Origin: an uncultured Oscillospiraceae bacterium | GTDB lineage: Bacteria > Bacillota > Clostridia > Oscillospirales > Oscillospiraceae | NCBI GenBank assembly: GCA_934567355.1 | Contig: CAKTJC010000009.1 | Coordinates: 1-64,000 of the forward strand | Length of the DNA: 64,000 nt | Direction of reading: 5' to 3' | Part shown: positions 34,634 through 42,490 of the stretch, one piece after another | Position numbering within the stretch: position 1 is the first letter of the stretch | How the letters are laid out: every line of letters starts with the position of its first letter | The notes under the pieces: model-generated | The model's database searches: none | What the model saw: only the letters and a program-made list of their open reading frames with translations | Told to the model about the DNA's origin: nothing | Position numbers and translations under genes: made by a program

Positions 34634-35014
34634 CTAATCCTCCTTAATCGGTTTCTTTATGAGATTGACATCCATGCTCTCCACCAGAAGGAGCCGGGCG
34701 TCTGCGCCGGGCGAGGCAAGTCCATGCCAAACGGAAGCGTTGATAACCAGCGGTCGGTCAATCAGAAATGTCTTGCAGTCGCTGAAATCCGATTTCGTTG
34801 CGACCTTTAGTACAGCTGTGCCTTCCAGGGGGATAAATGCCTCCGGCGTATTGTCGTGCAGGGACATGGAGACAATTGTGCGATCCGTAACCGGCAGCTC
34901 CGCAAGCTTCCATCCGGTGGGTTCCTCGCTGCGATATAGCTCTGTATTGACATCGGTGCTGCTGCGCAGTACCCGCCCGTAGGCTGAGAATTCAGAATAA
35001 TCCGATAAAACCAA
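34634..35014 (-). CDS. Cupin-like protein, first gene of the sugar operon
   Basis: About 126 residues if TTG 35014 is the start: AAAGGAAG lies 8 bases before it. An in-frame ATG at 35041 has no ribosome site and its codons are part of a TGTATACA operator, so it is less likely. LSDYSEFSAYGRVL at the start and FIPLEGTAVLKVA, SVWHGLASPGADARLLL later suggest a small cupin of the ureidoglycolate-lyase type, but the catalytic role is unknown. It opens the operon that ends at 26958. Confidence 0.65.
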   Translation of the reverse strand: MVLSDYSEFSAYGRVLRSSTDVNTELYRSEEPTGWKLAELPVTDRTIVSMSLHDNTPEAFIPLEGTAVLKVATKSDFSDCKTFLIDRPLVINASVWHGLASPGADARLLLVESMDVNLIKKPIKED

Positions 35015-35032
35015 TTGCTTTTCTTCCTTTCG

Positions 35033-35257
35033 TGTATACATTTCCGAGCGTAGACAAGTCGTAATTTCTGCTGGAAATATGATTTCTTTTCTTTATGTAT
35101 ACATATTAGCATCAAAACACTCTTGCGTCAATTGTGAGATGTGTACATTATATGCACTTTTTAAATAATAAAATATCAGAAAATTATGCAACTTTTACAT
35201 TTCTGATTATATTAGTGTATACATTAAGAACCAGGAACAAAACGCGAAATGTATACA
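35033..35257. promoter_or_regulatory. Cluster of five TGTATACA operators
   Basis: TGTATACA at 35033-35040, 35096-35103, 35216-35223 and 35250-35257, and TGTGTACA at 35140-35147. The hexamer palindrome GTATAC is typical for GntR/FadR-type binding. They lie between the gntR gene and the sugar operon in a strongly AT-rich stretch, and one overlaps the -10 of the sugar-operon promoter. Confidence 0.75.
35103..35131 (-). promoter_or_regulatory. Promoter of the sugar operon
   Basis: On the minus strand TTGACG (35131-35126), 17 bases, TAATAT (35108-35103). The operator at 35096-35103 abuts the -10, so GntR binding would block transcription. Confidence 0.75.
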
Positions 35258-35262
35258 GCAAA

Positions 35263-35295
35263 ACAGCGCCGACCGTTAAAAACAGTCAGCGCTGT
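35263..35295 (-). terminator. Terminator of the gntR gene
   Basis: ACAGCGC and GAC pair with GTC and GCGCTGT; the minus strand continues with TTTT. 25 bases after the gntR stop. Confidence 0.8.
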
Positions 35296-35319
35296 GAATA
35301 TAGGCGAGAAATTGAATGG

Positions 35320-35973
35320 TTACTGCCGAATCTGGACAGAGATATATCTTCTCACAGCTGCCCAGTGATGCTGAACAATAATTCTGGCGTAATCGGCATC
35401 GTGGCAGAGAATGGCTTCGTATGCTTCGCGGTGCTGGGTGGTGGAACTGCGCAGGGACTCTTCGTTATTCACGGTATATTTCAGACGAATCATATCAATA
35501 TACATATCCAGCTTTCCCATTGCCTCCTGAAGAAACACATTTCCACAAAGTGCCCGCAGAGAGGTGTGGAAGAGCTGATCGGCCTGCGCCCAGGCATCGC
35601 GATCCATATTGGCAAAGGCGACCTCCATCCGCTCCACTGCATCGTGGATAGGACGAATTTCCACTTCGTTTTTGAACATGGCAACCGTATAAGCCATCAT
35701 GCCCTCGAGCGCTTCGGCTGTTTCGTAGACGCATTTTATATCCTTCACGCTCAGCGTCCGGCATCGGAAGCCTTTCTGCGGCACCTGCACCAGCAAATCC
35801 TCAGCCTTCAGCATCCGAATTGCCTCCCGCGCAGGGGTACGGCTCATGCCAAGCTTTTCCGCAAGTTCCACCTCAGTAAAGATGTAACCCTCCGGAAACG
35901 AAGCATTAACGATCTGTTCCTTGAGATAGTTGTATGCATATTCCAGATTGGATTGCCCAGGCTTCTTTTCCAT
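35320..35973 (-). CDS. GntR family (FadR subfamily) regulator of the sugar operon
   Basis: 217 residues from ATG 35973, preceded by AAAGGTG; ATG codons at 35991 and 36012 lack ribosome sites. N-terminal winged helix (FTEVELAEKLGMSRTPAREA; LKAEDLLVQVPQKGF) and an all-helical FCD effector domain with His ligands (FHTSLRALCG; TTQHREAYEAI). It most likely binds the repeated TGTATACA sites on both sides of its gene and releases them when a sugar-derived effector is present. Confidence 0.87.
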   Translation of the reverse strand: MEKKPGQSNLEYAYNYLKEQIVNASFPEGYIFTEVELAEKLGMSRTPAREAIRMLKAEDLLVQVPQKGFRCRTLSVKDIKCVYETAEALEGMMAYTVAMFKNEVEIRPIHDAVERMEVAFANMDRDAWAQADQLFHTSLRALCGNVFLQEAMGKLDMYIDMIRLKYTVNNEESLRSSTTQHREAYEAILCHDADYARIIVQHHWAAVRRYISVQIRQ

Positions 35974-36048
35974 TTCCTCAACACCTTTCATAAAGCAGTG
36001 AAAATACCCCATAAATAATCCAGCCAGTGTTATGCACTCGCTGCACTA

Positions 36049-36065
36049 TGTATACACAGTGTACA
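36049..36065. promoter_or_regulatory. GntR operators upstream of gntR
   Basis: TGTATACA (36049-36056) and TGTACA (36060-36065), the same motif as in the sugar-operon promoter, suggesting autoregulation. The remainder of 36012-36160 holds no supported gene. Confidence 0.65.
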
Positions 36066-36160
36066 GGATAAAGCAAAAATATGCAAGCCTTTTTCTGAGT
36101 GTATCCTGAAAAGGCATTCTCTTTGGAGCCGTGGTACGAAAGAATTCAAAAGGAACACGA

Positions 36161-36207
36161 AAAAAGATTGCCTCCACGGCACATGATTCAGTGCAGTAGA
36201 GGCAATC
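36161..36207 (-). terminator. Terminator of the OppD'-OppF-MBL-AbrB operon
   Basis: GATTGCCTC pairs with GAGGCAATC around a long loop, with six A on the plus strand giving T's on the minus strand. 25 bases after the AbrB stop. Confidence 0.8.
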
Positions 36208-36232
36208 CATACTGGATTTTATCAATACTCTC

Positions 36233-37294
36233 TTAAAACCCAAATATTTTTTGCATGAGGGCCAATACGATTGGGCATAGGCTTACAACGATAATGATCC
36301 GCACGGTGTGCATCAGCACGATTTTGGGAGCGTCACAATCCATGTCATCTGCAAGGAGGCACATTTCCTGCAACCCGCCTGGCGTACAGATCAGCAGGCA
36401 TGTCATAAAGTCCAGTCCGGAAACTTTACGAATGACCAATGCGAGCAGATAAATCAGTATTGTGGTTCCTGCGAGCATGACAGCGGTCGGGAGCAATACT
36501 CCGGTAATCGAATCAATGGTATCTCGGGATACCTGTGTTCCGACGTATGCACCGGTGAGAACTTGAAGTACGAGCTTAACGGGATCAGGTACCCATGCCT
36601 GGCCTGAGAAAATATTCAGGATGGCAGCAGCAAGCAGTGCACCCAGCAATGCTCCGGCAGGTACTTTTAGCCAGCGCAGCAGCATACCCCCAGCTGCAGC
36701 GGCGAGTACTGTTTTTACAAAATCCACCGGGCTGTGATTCCCTTTTGCAGTAACAATTGCTGCTTCTGCCGACACTGCTGTAATCCCGCTGCCGGAGTGC
36801 GGATAGAGCTGCCGGGAGTACATGAGTTTATACAGCCAAGGATATACGATCAGGATAAACAGGACCCGGCATACTTGGCAGATGGAGACAACCAGTGTGT
36901 CCGCGCCAAAATCGGCGGAAATCAGCGCCATATCCTGAAGTCCCCCCGGGGCGCTGGAGAAGTAGGCGGTAACAAAATCCAGTCGGCTCAGTGTATGGAT
37001 AATGAGTGCAGCAGCAATATTCATAACGATCATACCAATCGTCAGGACAATGGCTGGAAGCCACGTTTTTTTCAGTGCAAGCACGTCTGCTTTTTTTACA
37101 CGGCTGCCGATCAGAGCGCCGGAGAGAATTTGCAGCAGCAGTTTTGTCTGCCCCGGTAAGCAGCCATGGTCAAAAATCAGCCTGTATGCAATTACCGCGA
37201 TGAGAGAGCCTGTCATGGCACCTACGGGTAGTTTCAGTTTTCGCCCAAAAAGTCCACCAGCCATTGCCACGAGGAGAATAATCAAAATTTCCAT
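36233..37294 (-). CDS. AbrB family (COG3180) putative membrane permease
   Basis: 353 residues, about ten hydrophobic helices made of two repeats. Each repeat has the signature PGGLQ (SSAPGGLQDMAL at about residue 115; CTPGGLQEMCL at about 315). Some members are linked to ammonia-monooxygenase-like or carboxylate transport, but none is well defined, so the substrate is unknown. It follows the hydrolase gene by 15 bases and ends the operon. Confidence 0.78.
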   Translation of the reverse strand: MEILIILLVAMAGGLFGRKLKLPVGAMTGSLIAVIAYRLIFDHGCLPGQTKLLLQILSGALIGSRVKKADVLALKKTWLPAIVLTIGMIVMNIAAALIIHTLSRLDFVTAYFSSAPGGLQDMALISADFGADTLVVSICQVCRVLFILIVYPWLYKLMYSRQLYPHSGSGITAVSAEAAIVTAKGNHSPVDFVKTVLAAAAGGMLLRWLKVPAGALLGALLAAAILNIFSGQAWVPDPVKLVLQVLTGAYVGTQVSRDTIDSITGVLLPTAVMLAGTTILIYLLALVIRKVSGLDFMTCLLICTPGGLQEMCLLADDMDCDAPKIVLMHTVRIIIVVSLCPIVLALMQKIFGF

Positions 37295-37309
37295 GCTTGA
37301 TGCCTCAAT

Positions 37310-38215
37310 TTACCAGTAACTGCAAACCTGGGTCGCATCTGCAAGAATACGGGTAGTGTGCTTGCCGTGTACCTGCTCTGTGTGAAAATCAATGCTTACA
37401 TCTCCAAGACTTGCATTGTCTACACTGGTGTGGACGTTAGAAATATAGCTGTGGTGTATTTCACACTTTCCGTCGATGATCTGCGCCATTAGCTCCATTA
37501 GTTGAGTATACACCTTCTGCGGAACCGAAGTGCCAAGGGGACGCAGTTCATGGTGAGCATGGCCATTGTGAATCCTGTCGTGGTCGAAGTCCATTGCCCA
37601 GATTCGCCTCATTGCTTCCAAGGTATCCTCCATGGAGGCGTGGATCACATTGGGGATGCTTCTGACCCCAAGTCCCAGATTGAAATTGCAGATATCCCCG
37701 CAGAACATCCGCCCTTCCAGATCGTCCAGCAATACCATAGAGCCGGGAGAGTGGCCGGGGCACAGAAATGCCTGAAGTTTTCTTCCACCCAAATCAATGA
37801 TGTCCCCGTCCTGCAGGGGGCTTACAGCGGGAATATCCTCTTGAGTGAATTCTGTCAGATCCTCATTTTTCCATAACCGCTGCGTGCTGAGCGCCTGTGC
37901 CATATTGTTGGCGAACTGCATCCGCACTGGCACCGGATAAATCAGCGGCCCAATTTGGCGGTCGATGTCGCTGATGCAGATGTGGTCGAAAAGACCTGCA
38001 TTACCAATGTGATCTCTGTGGTTGTGTGTGATAAAAACCTCCAGAGGTTTATCTGTCAGCGTTGTGACAAATTCCCGCAGATTTCCAACTCCTGCGCCGG
38101 TGTCAATGAGCAATGCTTTTTCCGTTCCCTCCACAAGGTACATGGAGACGGCGCCAAATTCGCTGATTTCATAGACACTGTCACTAATTCTTTTGTATGG
38201 ATATGTATTGACCAA
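37310..38215 (-). CDS. Metallo-beta-lactamase-fold hydrolase
   Basis: 301 residues from a TTG start at 38215, which has AGGAGG 8 bases before it; ATG 38320 lies deep inside oppF and lacks a ribosome site. The zinc motif THNHRDHIGN, the later GHSPGSMV and the third-metal His in NGHAHHE are visible. Such proteins hydrolyse thioesters, esters or lactams. It sits between oppF and the AbrB-like permease, so it could act on an imported compound. Confidence 0.85.
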   Translation of the reverse strand: MVNTYPYKRISDSVYEISEFGAVSMYLVEGTEKALLIDTGAGVGNLREFVTTLTDKPLEVFITHNHRDHIGNAGLFDHICISDIDRQIGPLIYPVPVRMQFANNMAQALSTQRLWKNEDLTEFTQEDIPAVSPLQDGDIIDLGGRKLQAFLCPGHSPGSMVLLDDLEGRMFCGDICNFNLGLGVRSIPNVIHASMEDTLEAMRRIWAMDFDHDRIHNGHAHHELRPLGTSVPQKVYTQLMELMAQIIDGKCEIHHSYISNVHTSVDNASLGDVSIDFHTEQVHGKHTTRILADATQVCSYW

Positions 38216-38231
38216 GTGTATATCCTCCTGA

Positions 38232-39182
38232 TTAAAGATTGCCCGCACGCCAGCATGCCACAAAATGGTTTGGGCTGACCTCTCGAAGCGCCTGAGGTTG
38301 ACGGCATTGCTCACATGCATACAGGCACCGGCTTTCGAAGCGGCAACCTGGCTTCGGATTGATTGGGGATGTCAGCTCACCTTTCAGAGCAACCCGCTGA
38401 GTGGTATCGTGGATGTTGGGGGAGGGAATTGCCGACAGCAGAGCTTGCGTATAGGGATGTAGGGGCCTGTCGAACAACTCCTTGGTTTCGCATTTTTCCA
38501 CAAGCTGACCCAAGTACATAACGGCAATATCATTGGATATATGGCGTACGACGGACAGGTTGTGCGTGACAAACATGTAGGTGAGTCCCATTTCCTGCTG
38601 CAAATCCTTCAGAAGGTTCAGTACCTGTGCCTGGATGGATACATCCAGTGCGGATACCGGCTCGTCACAGACTATGAACTGCGGATCAACTGCCAGCGCA
38701 CGGGCAATGCCGACCCGCTGCCTGCGACCACCATCCATCTCATGGGGATACAGCAGCCGCATCCGCTCGTCGATACCCACCCGCTTCATCAGGCGGAGTG
38801 TCCGCTCTTCAATTTCTTGCCTGGTGAATTTGTGCGCGATAACCATTGGTTCCTGAATGGTTTCCTCAACGGTCATCCGAGGGTTCAGTGAGGAAAAGGG
38901 ATCCTGAAAAATAATCTGCATTTTGCGCCGCAGGGCTTTTAGCTGACGGTTGTTCAAGTGCGTTATATCTTTGCCGCCAAACAGAATTTTTCCATCAGTG
39001 CTTTCCAATAAGTGAATGATGGTGCGCCCCAGCGTGGATTTTCCGCAGCCGGATTCGCCTACGACCCCTAATGTTTTGCCGCGCTCAATGGAGAATGTGA
39101 CATCGTCCACTGCATGGAGCGTGCCGTGCGGGGTTGAGAAAAATTTTTTTAGGTTCTGGACTTCCAATAAAATTTCAGACAT
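38232..39182 (-). CDS. Oligopeptide/dipeptide ABC transporter ATPase (OppF-like)
   Basis: 316 residues from ATG 39182 (GGGGGTGG upstream), overlapping oppD by 8 bases. Walker [11 protein letters not shown]-loop [12 protein letters not shown], Walker [14 protein letters not shown], switch VTHNLSV and the C-terminal Cys-rich oligopeptide tail ([14 protein letters not shown]). The signature region reads [15 protein letters not shown], where most relatives have SGGQRQR, so the LSGG serine is replaced by Asp-Gly; this may weaken it. Without permeases or a complete OppD nearby it may be left over. Confidence 0.82.
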   Translation of the reverse strand: MSEILLEVQNLKKFFSTPHGTLHAVDDVTFSIERGKTLGVVGESGCGKSTLGRTIIHLLESTDGKILFGGKDITHLNNRQLKALRRKMQIIFQDPFSSLNPRMTVEETIQEPMVIAHKFTRQEIEERTLRLMKRVGIDERMRLLYPHEMDGGRRQRVGIARALAVDPQFIVCDEPVSALDVSIQAQVLNLLKDLQQEMGLTYMFVTHNLSVVRHISNDIAVMYLGQLVEKCETKELFDRPLHPYTQALLSAIPSPNIHDTTQRVALKGELTSPINPKPGCRFESRCLYACEQCRQPQALREVSPNHFVACWRAGNL

Positions 39183-39900
39183 GATCGGCCACCCCCCTTC
39201 TTGCGTTAATGCATCTGCAGTAATGTCCGGGTTCTGCTTCGCATAGCTCAATTTCGCCCTGCTTGCATTCCTCCGAAGCATGAGGGCAGCGCGGCCAGAA
39301 ATGGCAGCCGCTTGGTAAAGCGGAGGGATCTGGAATGGCACCCTCCACAGGGGTCAACCGATCTACGTCCTCGTCAATACGCGGCAGTGCGTCAAACAGT
39401 CCTTTCGTATATGGATGCAGCGCATTTTCGAAGATATGCTCCTTCGTGCCACTCTCAATGATCTGCCCGGCGTAGACGATGGCAACATTGTCACAGTATT
39501 TTGCAACGACACCCAGATCATGCGTGATCAGAAGCATGGCAGTGTTCATTTTTTCTTTCAGAGAATTGATCATTTCCAAAATTTGAGCCTGGATTGTTAC
39601 GTCTAGGGCGGTGGTTGGTTCGTCCGCCAGAAGGAGTTCCGGATTGCACGATAGGGCAATGGCGATGACGACACGCTGCTTCATCCCCCCTGAAAACTGG
39701 TGCGGAAATTCGCGGTAGCGCTCTGCGGGAATCCCAACAAGCTCCAGCATTCTTTTTGCACGATCCATTGCTTCGGCTTTTCCAACATCGTTGTGCAGTC
39801 GGATCCCTTCGGCAATCTGTGCACCAACGCGCATTGTTGGGTTCAGCGCTGTCATGGGATCCTGGAATATCATGGAAATTTTATTGCCGCGTATTTTCAT
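39175..39900 (-). pseudogene. OppD-like ATPase lacking its N-terminus
   Basis: 241 residues starting just before the Q-loop ([20 protein letters not shown]). The usual first 85 residues, including Walker A, are absent. The rest is good: [35 protein letters not shown] and the C-terminal [14 protein letters not shown] iron-sulfur-like tail. The break is at 39900 next to a 47-bp hairpin and the tnpV gene, so an insertion or deletion has removed the 5' end together with the permease and binding-protein genes. Confidence 0.82.
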
Positions 39901-39944
39901 GATGTAATTTATAAAGGGTGGTTTCCACCAAGAATTACATCATG
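39898..39944. repeat. 47-bp inverted repeat at the oppD truncation point
   Basis: CATGATGTAATT (39898-39909) is the exact reverse complement of AATTACATCATG (39933-39944); between them GTGG faces CCAC. The left arm contains the ATG at which the truncated oppD frame now begins. It may be an element end or attachment sequence. Position inferred, not proven. Confidence 0.6.
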
Positions 39945-40049
39945 ACTGCGGCTCATTTGTGGTGAATGGAAAAACAGTTATGATGAGGGAGGGATGCTTC
40001 CGGACCTGATTTGTAGCTGTCAACACACATTCACACAAAGGAGTACGCT

Positions 40050-40400
40050 ATGGAACTGACTTACAGAAAATGCGGGGATTATTACATCCCGAATCTGACA
40101 CTGGGCGACACGAAGGAATACAACATCGGGAAATATGGCTGGCTGCGGAGGACGTATCTGAAAAAGCAGCGGCCTGCCATGTATAACCTACTTTTGGCCA
40201 CAGATCGGCTTATGCCCCATCTTGAGGAAGTCGAAACTGCCTGTCAGGCACAGCTTGAAGTGATGGAAAAGGCCATGATGGCCCAAGAGGGCGTCACAGA
40301 AGCACTCAAGGCCGCTGACCAAATGGAATGGGTACGGCGGTGCAACTCCATTCGTAGCCGTGCGGAGGAAGTCATTTTGCAAGAACTCGTCTACGGATAA
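40050..40400 (+). CDS. tnpV: Transposon-encoded protein TnpV
   Basis: 116 residues: LTYRKCGDYYIPNLTLGD at the start, IGKYGWLRRTYLKKQRP, and QMEWVRRCNSIRSRAEEVIL near the end, as in TnpV of Tn4451-type elements. Its role in transposition is not established. AAAGGAG lies before the ATG. It is the first gene after the oppD break and marks the start of mobile DNA. Confidence 0.85.
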   Translation: MELTYRKCGDYYIPNLTLGDTKEYNIGKYGWLRRTYLKKQRPAMYNLLLATDRLMPHLEEVETACQAQLEVMEKAMMAQEGVTEALKAADQMEWVRRCNSIRSRAEEVILQELVYG

Positions 40401-40409
40401 GAGGCCAGT

Positions 40410-40451
40410 CCAGCCCTCACAGTACGCTTTTTAAGCTGCTGTGAGGGCTGG
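40410..40451. terminator. Bidirectional terminator, copy 1
   Basis: CCAGCCCTCACAG pairs with CTGTGAGGGCTGG. It lies between the convergent tnpV and DUF1638 genes. Nearly the same stem occurs at 42441-42488. Confidence 0.8.
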
Positions 40452-40457
40452 TATTTG

Positions 40458-41117
40458 TTATTCGTAGAAGTTCCCCTGCTTTACAACATCCTTTGGTGAG
40501 AGAATGACAAAGCGTGTATCCCATTGCCCGGAGACCAGCTTTTCCAGCAGAATATTGCTGCCCGGAACAAAGTCCAGTTCCGCGTGAATCTGATCCGCGT
40601 CCCGCTGTGCCTGCTCGACATAGTTAGGATCATAGCAGTCATACAGCCCGTTGTCCACAATATCCAGGTAGTAGTAATGCTCAAAGTACATCTGAAACAC
40701 GGCTTCTGCCATCTCTTTGTCATACTTTTCCATCAAGCTGTCATAGATGGCACGGATCGAAAATCCACTCTGCTTGTCCCCAAACAAGTACATATGTCCG
40801 GGCTGTTTCAGGTCTGGGGAATAGGTATCCTCCGTAGTTAAGGTCAGAGCAACGCAGTCGGCAACTTTCGGAATGACAAGCCGCTTGCCGCAGGAAACAT
40901 CTTGCCAGGAGCCGCCGCAAAATCCCATGGCAACCAGCACCGTATCCACTTCCTCCGGAAGCGCCGCAAGTGTTTCCAAAATGTGCTGTCTCATTTTGGC
41001 CGGGTCATCATGGTAGGCTCTATCCAATTCATATACAGGATAGTTTGTTTTGGAAAATTCCTGGGCGCATTGAACGGCCTTTCGGAGCGTGGTGCAGGCA
41101 AGAACTACACTGTTCAT
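40458..41117 (-). CDS. DUF1638 family protein
   Basis: 219 residues from ATG 41117 (GAGGAG upstream); a longer frame upstream runs into the tetR gene and is rejected. The conserved core VDTVLVAMGFCGGSWQDV and RLVIPKVADCVALTL matches DUF1638, seen in anaerobes beside corrinoid methyltransferase genes; no activity is known. Conserved Cys residues could bind metal. It is the last gene of a three-gene operon with TetR and DUF3786. Confidence 0.75.
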   Translation of the reverse strand: MNSVVLACTTLRKAVQCAQEFSKTNYPVYELDRAYHDDPAKMRQHILETLAALPEEVDTVLVAMGFCGGSWQDVSCGKRLVIPKVADCVALTLTTEDTYSPDLKQPGHMYLFGDKQSGFSIRAIYDSLMEKYDKEMAEAVFQMYFEHYYYLDIVDNGLYDCYDPNYVEQAQRDADQIHAELDFVPGSNILLEKLVSGQWDTRFVILSPKDVVKQGNFYE

Positions 41118-41121
41118 CGTT

Positions 41122-41718
41122 TCACTCCTCACTGGACGCGATGCCATAAACGGCACGGTATTCTTTGTACATCTGAAGCATACTTTCCTTTGCGCAGCCC
41201 AAATAACCGCGTTCCTGACTGATTCGGCCCAGGAGCAAATTTCCCTGGTAGACCGCAATCAGCCTCTCGGACAGGACATCCGCATGAGGCTGAGAAAGCC
41301 CGGATTGCAGCAGCACACCGCGAAACAGCGCCTGGAATTGTGTTAAGCCATTCAGGTAACTTTTTGCGATTTCTGGCCGCTGAAATGCCAGCTCCATCCC
41401 CATAACTGCAAAAGGGCACCCACGAAGTGCCGAACCAGCGGACAGATTCTCCAAATACGCAAAAACATCCTTCACAAATTCTTCCCAAGTACGATTGGCG
41501 GCAAATACCCGCATTTTATCCAGAAGCGCTGCCTGATAGTAGGAAACTACGGCCACGGCCAGTTCCTCTTTGCTTTTGAAGTAGAAGTAGAATGATCCTT
41601 TGGGCAGCCCGGAAGCATTCAGTATTTCGCTGATACCGGTTGCGGCATAGCCATTTTTCCAGAATAACTCTGCGGCGCAATCAATCAAACGCTGCCTGGA
41701 CTGCTCACCCTTTGTCAT
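41122..41718 (-). CDS. TetR/AcrR family regulator
   Basis: 198 residues. N-terminal helix-turn-helix GISEILNASGLPKGSFYFYF followed by KSKEELAVAVV, then an all-helical ligand domain. It overlaps DUF3786 by 14 bases and precedes DUF1638 by 4. A 24-bp palindrome at 42366 in front of the operon is the likely operator, so it should repress its own operon. Confidence 0.9.
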   Translation of the reverse strand: MTKGEQSRQRLIDCAAELFWKNGYAATGISEILNASGLPKGSFYFYFKSKEELAVAVVSYYQAALLDKMRVFAANRTWEEFVKDVFAYLENLSAGSALRGCPFAVMGMELAFQRPEIAKSYLNGLTQFQALFRGVLLQSGLSQPHADVLSERLIAVYQGNLLLGRISQERGYLGCAKESMLQMYKEYRAVYGIASSEE

Positions 41719-42337
41719 TACCCGCCGCCTCCTTTAACCGGCCCATCACATGACTGAGCGCAAACATCATGGTTTCATAGTGCATATATTCCAGAATATT
41801 TTTATCAACCAAAATCTGCAAGCTGGCGGGAAACTCGTCATCCGCATCCCAAAAGCGCAGAATCATAGAAAGGAAGGGAAACATCTCTATACGGAATGCT
41901 ACGTCTCCCCCTTTTTCCTCCGTACCGCCAAGCGCCTTACAAGCCCCGGCAAGCAGAGCGGTTTTGCCCTGAAAAAAGTCAATGGTTTTCTGGAAGAAAC
42001 TCCCGCCTCTGGAAAGGGAACCAGTTTGAACAGAGGATAGGCCATTCATATTAACGAATACCCCGGCAGGGCGGCAATTGGCTTTTGCGTAGCAAAGCAC
42101 ATCGTAGATGGTCATGGCCTCATTATAATCGGCTTCCTGCGTCGCTGCTTCATCCACTTGCTGAACCATCCCGGTATGTCGGTCAATGCGATAGTTACGC
42201 CCAACAAAAGGAATATACAGGTATCCAGCATCGGATTCCAGCGAGAATCTGCGGATCATCTGTTCCTGGTCATAGCGCAGAAACACGCCTGCCATTTCGT
42301 TTTTCATTTTTTCATAGTTTGAAAATCTCTCACCCAT
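41705..42337 (-). CDS. DUF3786 family protein
   Basis: 210 residues from ATG 42337, preceded by GGGGGTATT; an earlier in-frame ATG lies within the operator. The central part YDVLCYAKANCRPAG, then FPFLSMILRFWDADDEFPAS and YMHYETMMFALSHVM recalls DUF3786 proteins of anaerobes, which have no assigned activity. First gene of the TetR-controlled operon. Confidence 0.7.
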   Translation of the reverse strand: MGERFSNYEKMKNEMAGVFLRYDQEQMIRRFSLESDAGYLYIPFVGRNYRIDRHTGMVQQVDEAATQEADYNEAMTIYDVLCYAKANCRPAGVFVNMNGLSSVQTGSLSRGGSFFQKTIDFFQGKTALLAGACKALGGTEEKGGDVAFRIEMFPFLSMILRFWDADDEFPASLQILVDKNILEYMHYETMMFALSHVMGRLKEAAGNDKG

Positions 42338-42365
42338 AGAAATACCCCCATGCACATGATTTTTC

Positions 42366-42389
42366 ATTATAGACCGTTCGGTCTATAAT
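42366..42389. promoter_or_regulatory. TetR operator, 24-bp perfect palindrome
   Basis: ATTATAGACCG, TT, CGGTCTATAAT. It ends 29 bases before the DUF3786 start. The GACCG...CGGTC core is typical of TetR-family sites. Confidence 0.85.
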
Positions 42390-42440
42390 GTCAATAACCA
42401 TAGGATAGCACTGCGGCGTGTTAAATTTCCAAGGGATAAT

Positions 42441-42488
42441 GCAGAAGCCCTCACAGTATGCCGCTTATGGCTGCTGTGAGGGCTTTGC
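42441..42488. terminator. Bidirectional terminator, copy 2
   Basis: AAGCCCTCACAG pairs with CTGTGAGGGCTT, flanked by GCAG and TTTGCTG. It ends the minus-strand gene starting at 43393 and is a diverged duplicate of 40410-40451. Confidence 0.75.
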
Positions 42489-42490
42489 TG

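Noticed and set aside
35134..36018. 294-codon plus-strand frame opposite gntR
   Set aside because: Begins in an operator-rich AT region and reads antisense through the GntR gene; no ribosome site.
36046..36243. 65-codon minus-strand frame after the AbrB gene
   Set aside because: It covers the terminator hairpin and the GntR sites; no ribosome site or similarity.
41089..42339. Plus-strand frames opposite the TetR and DUF3786 genes
   Set aside because: Antisense shadows without ribosome sites.
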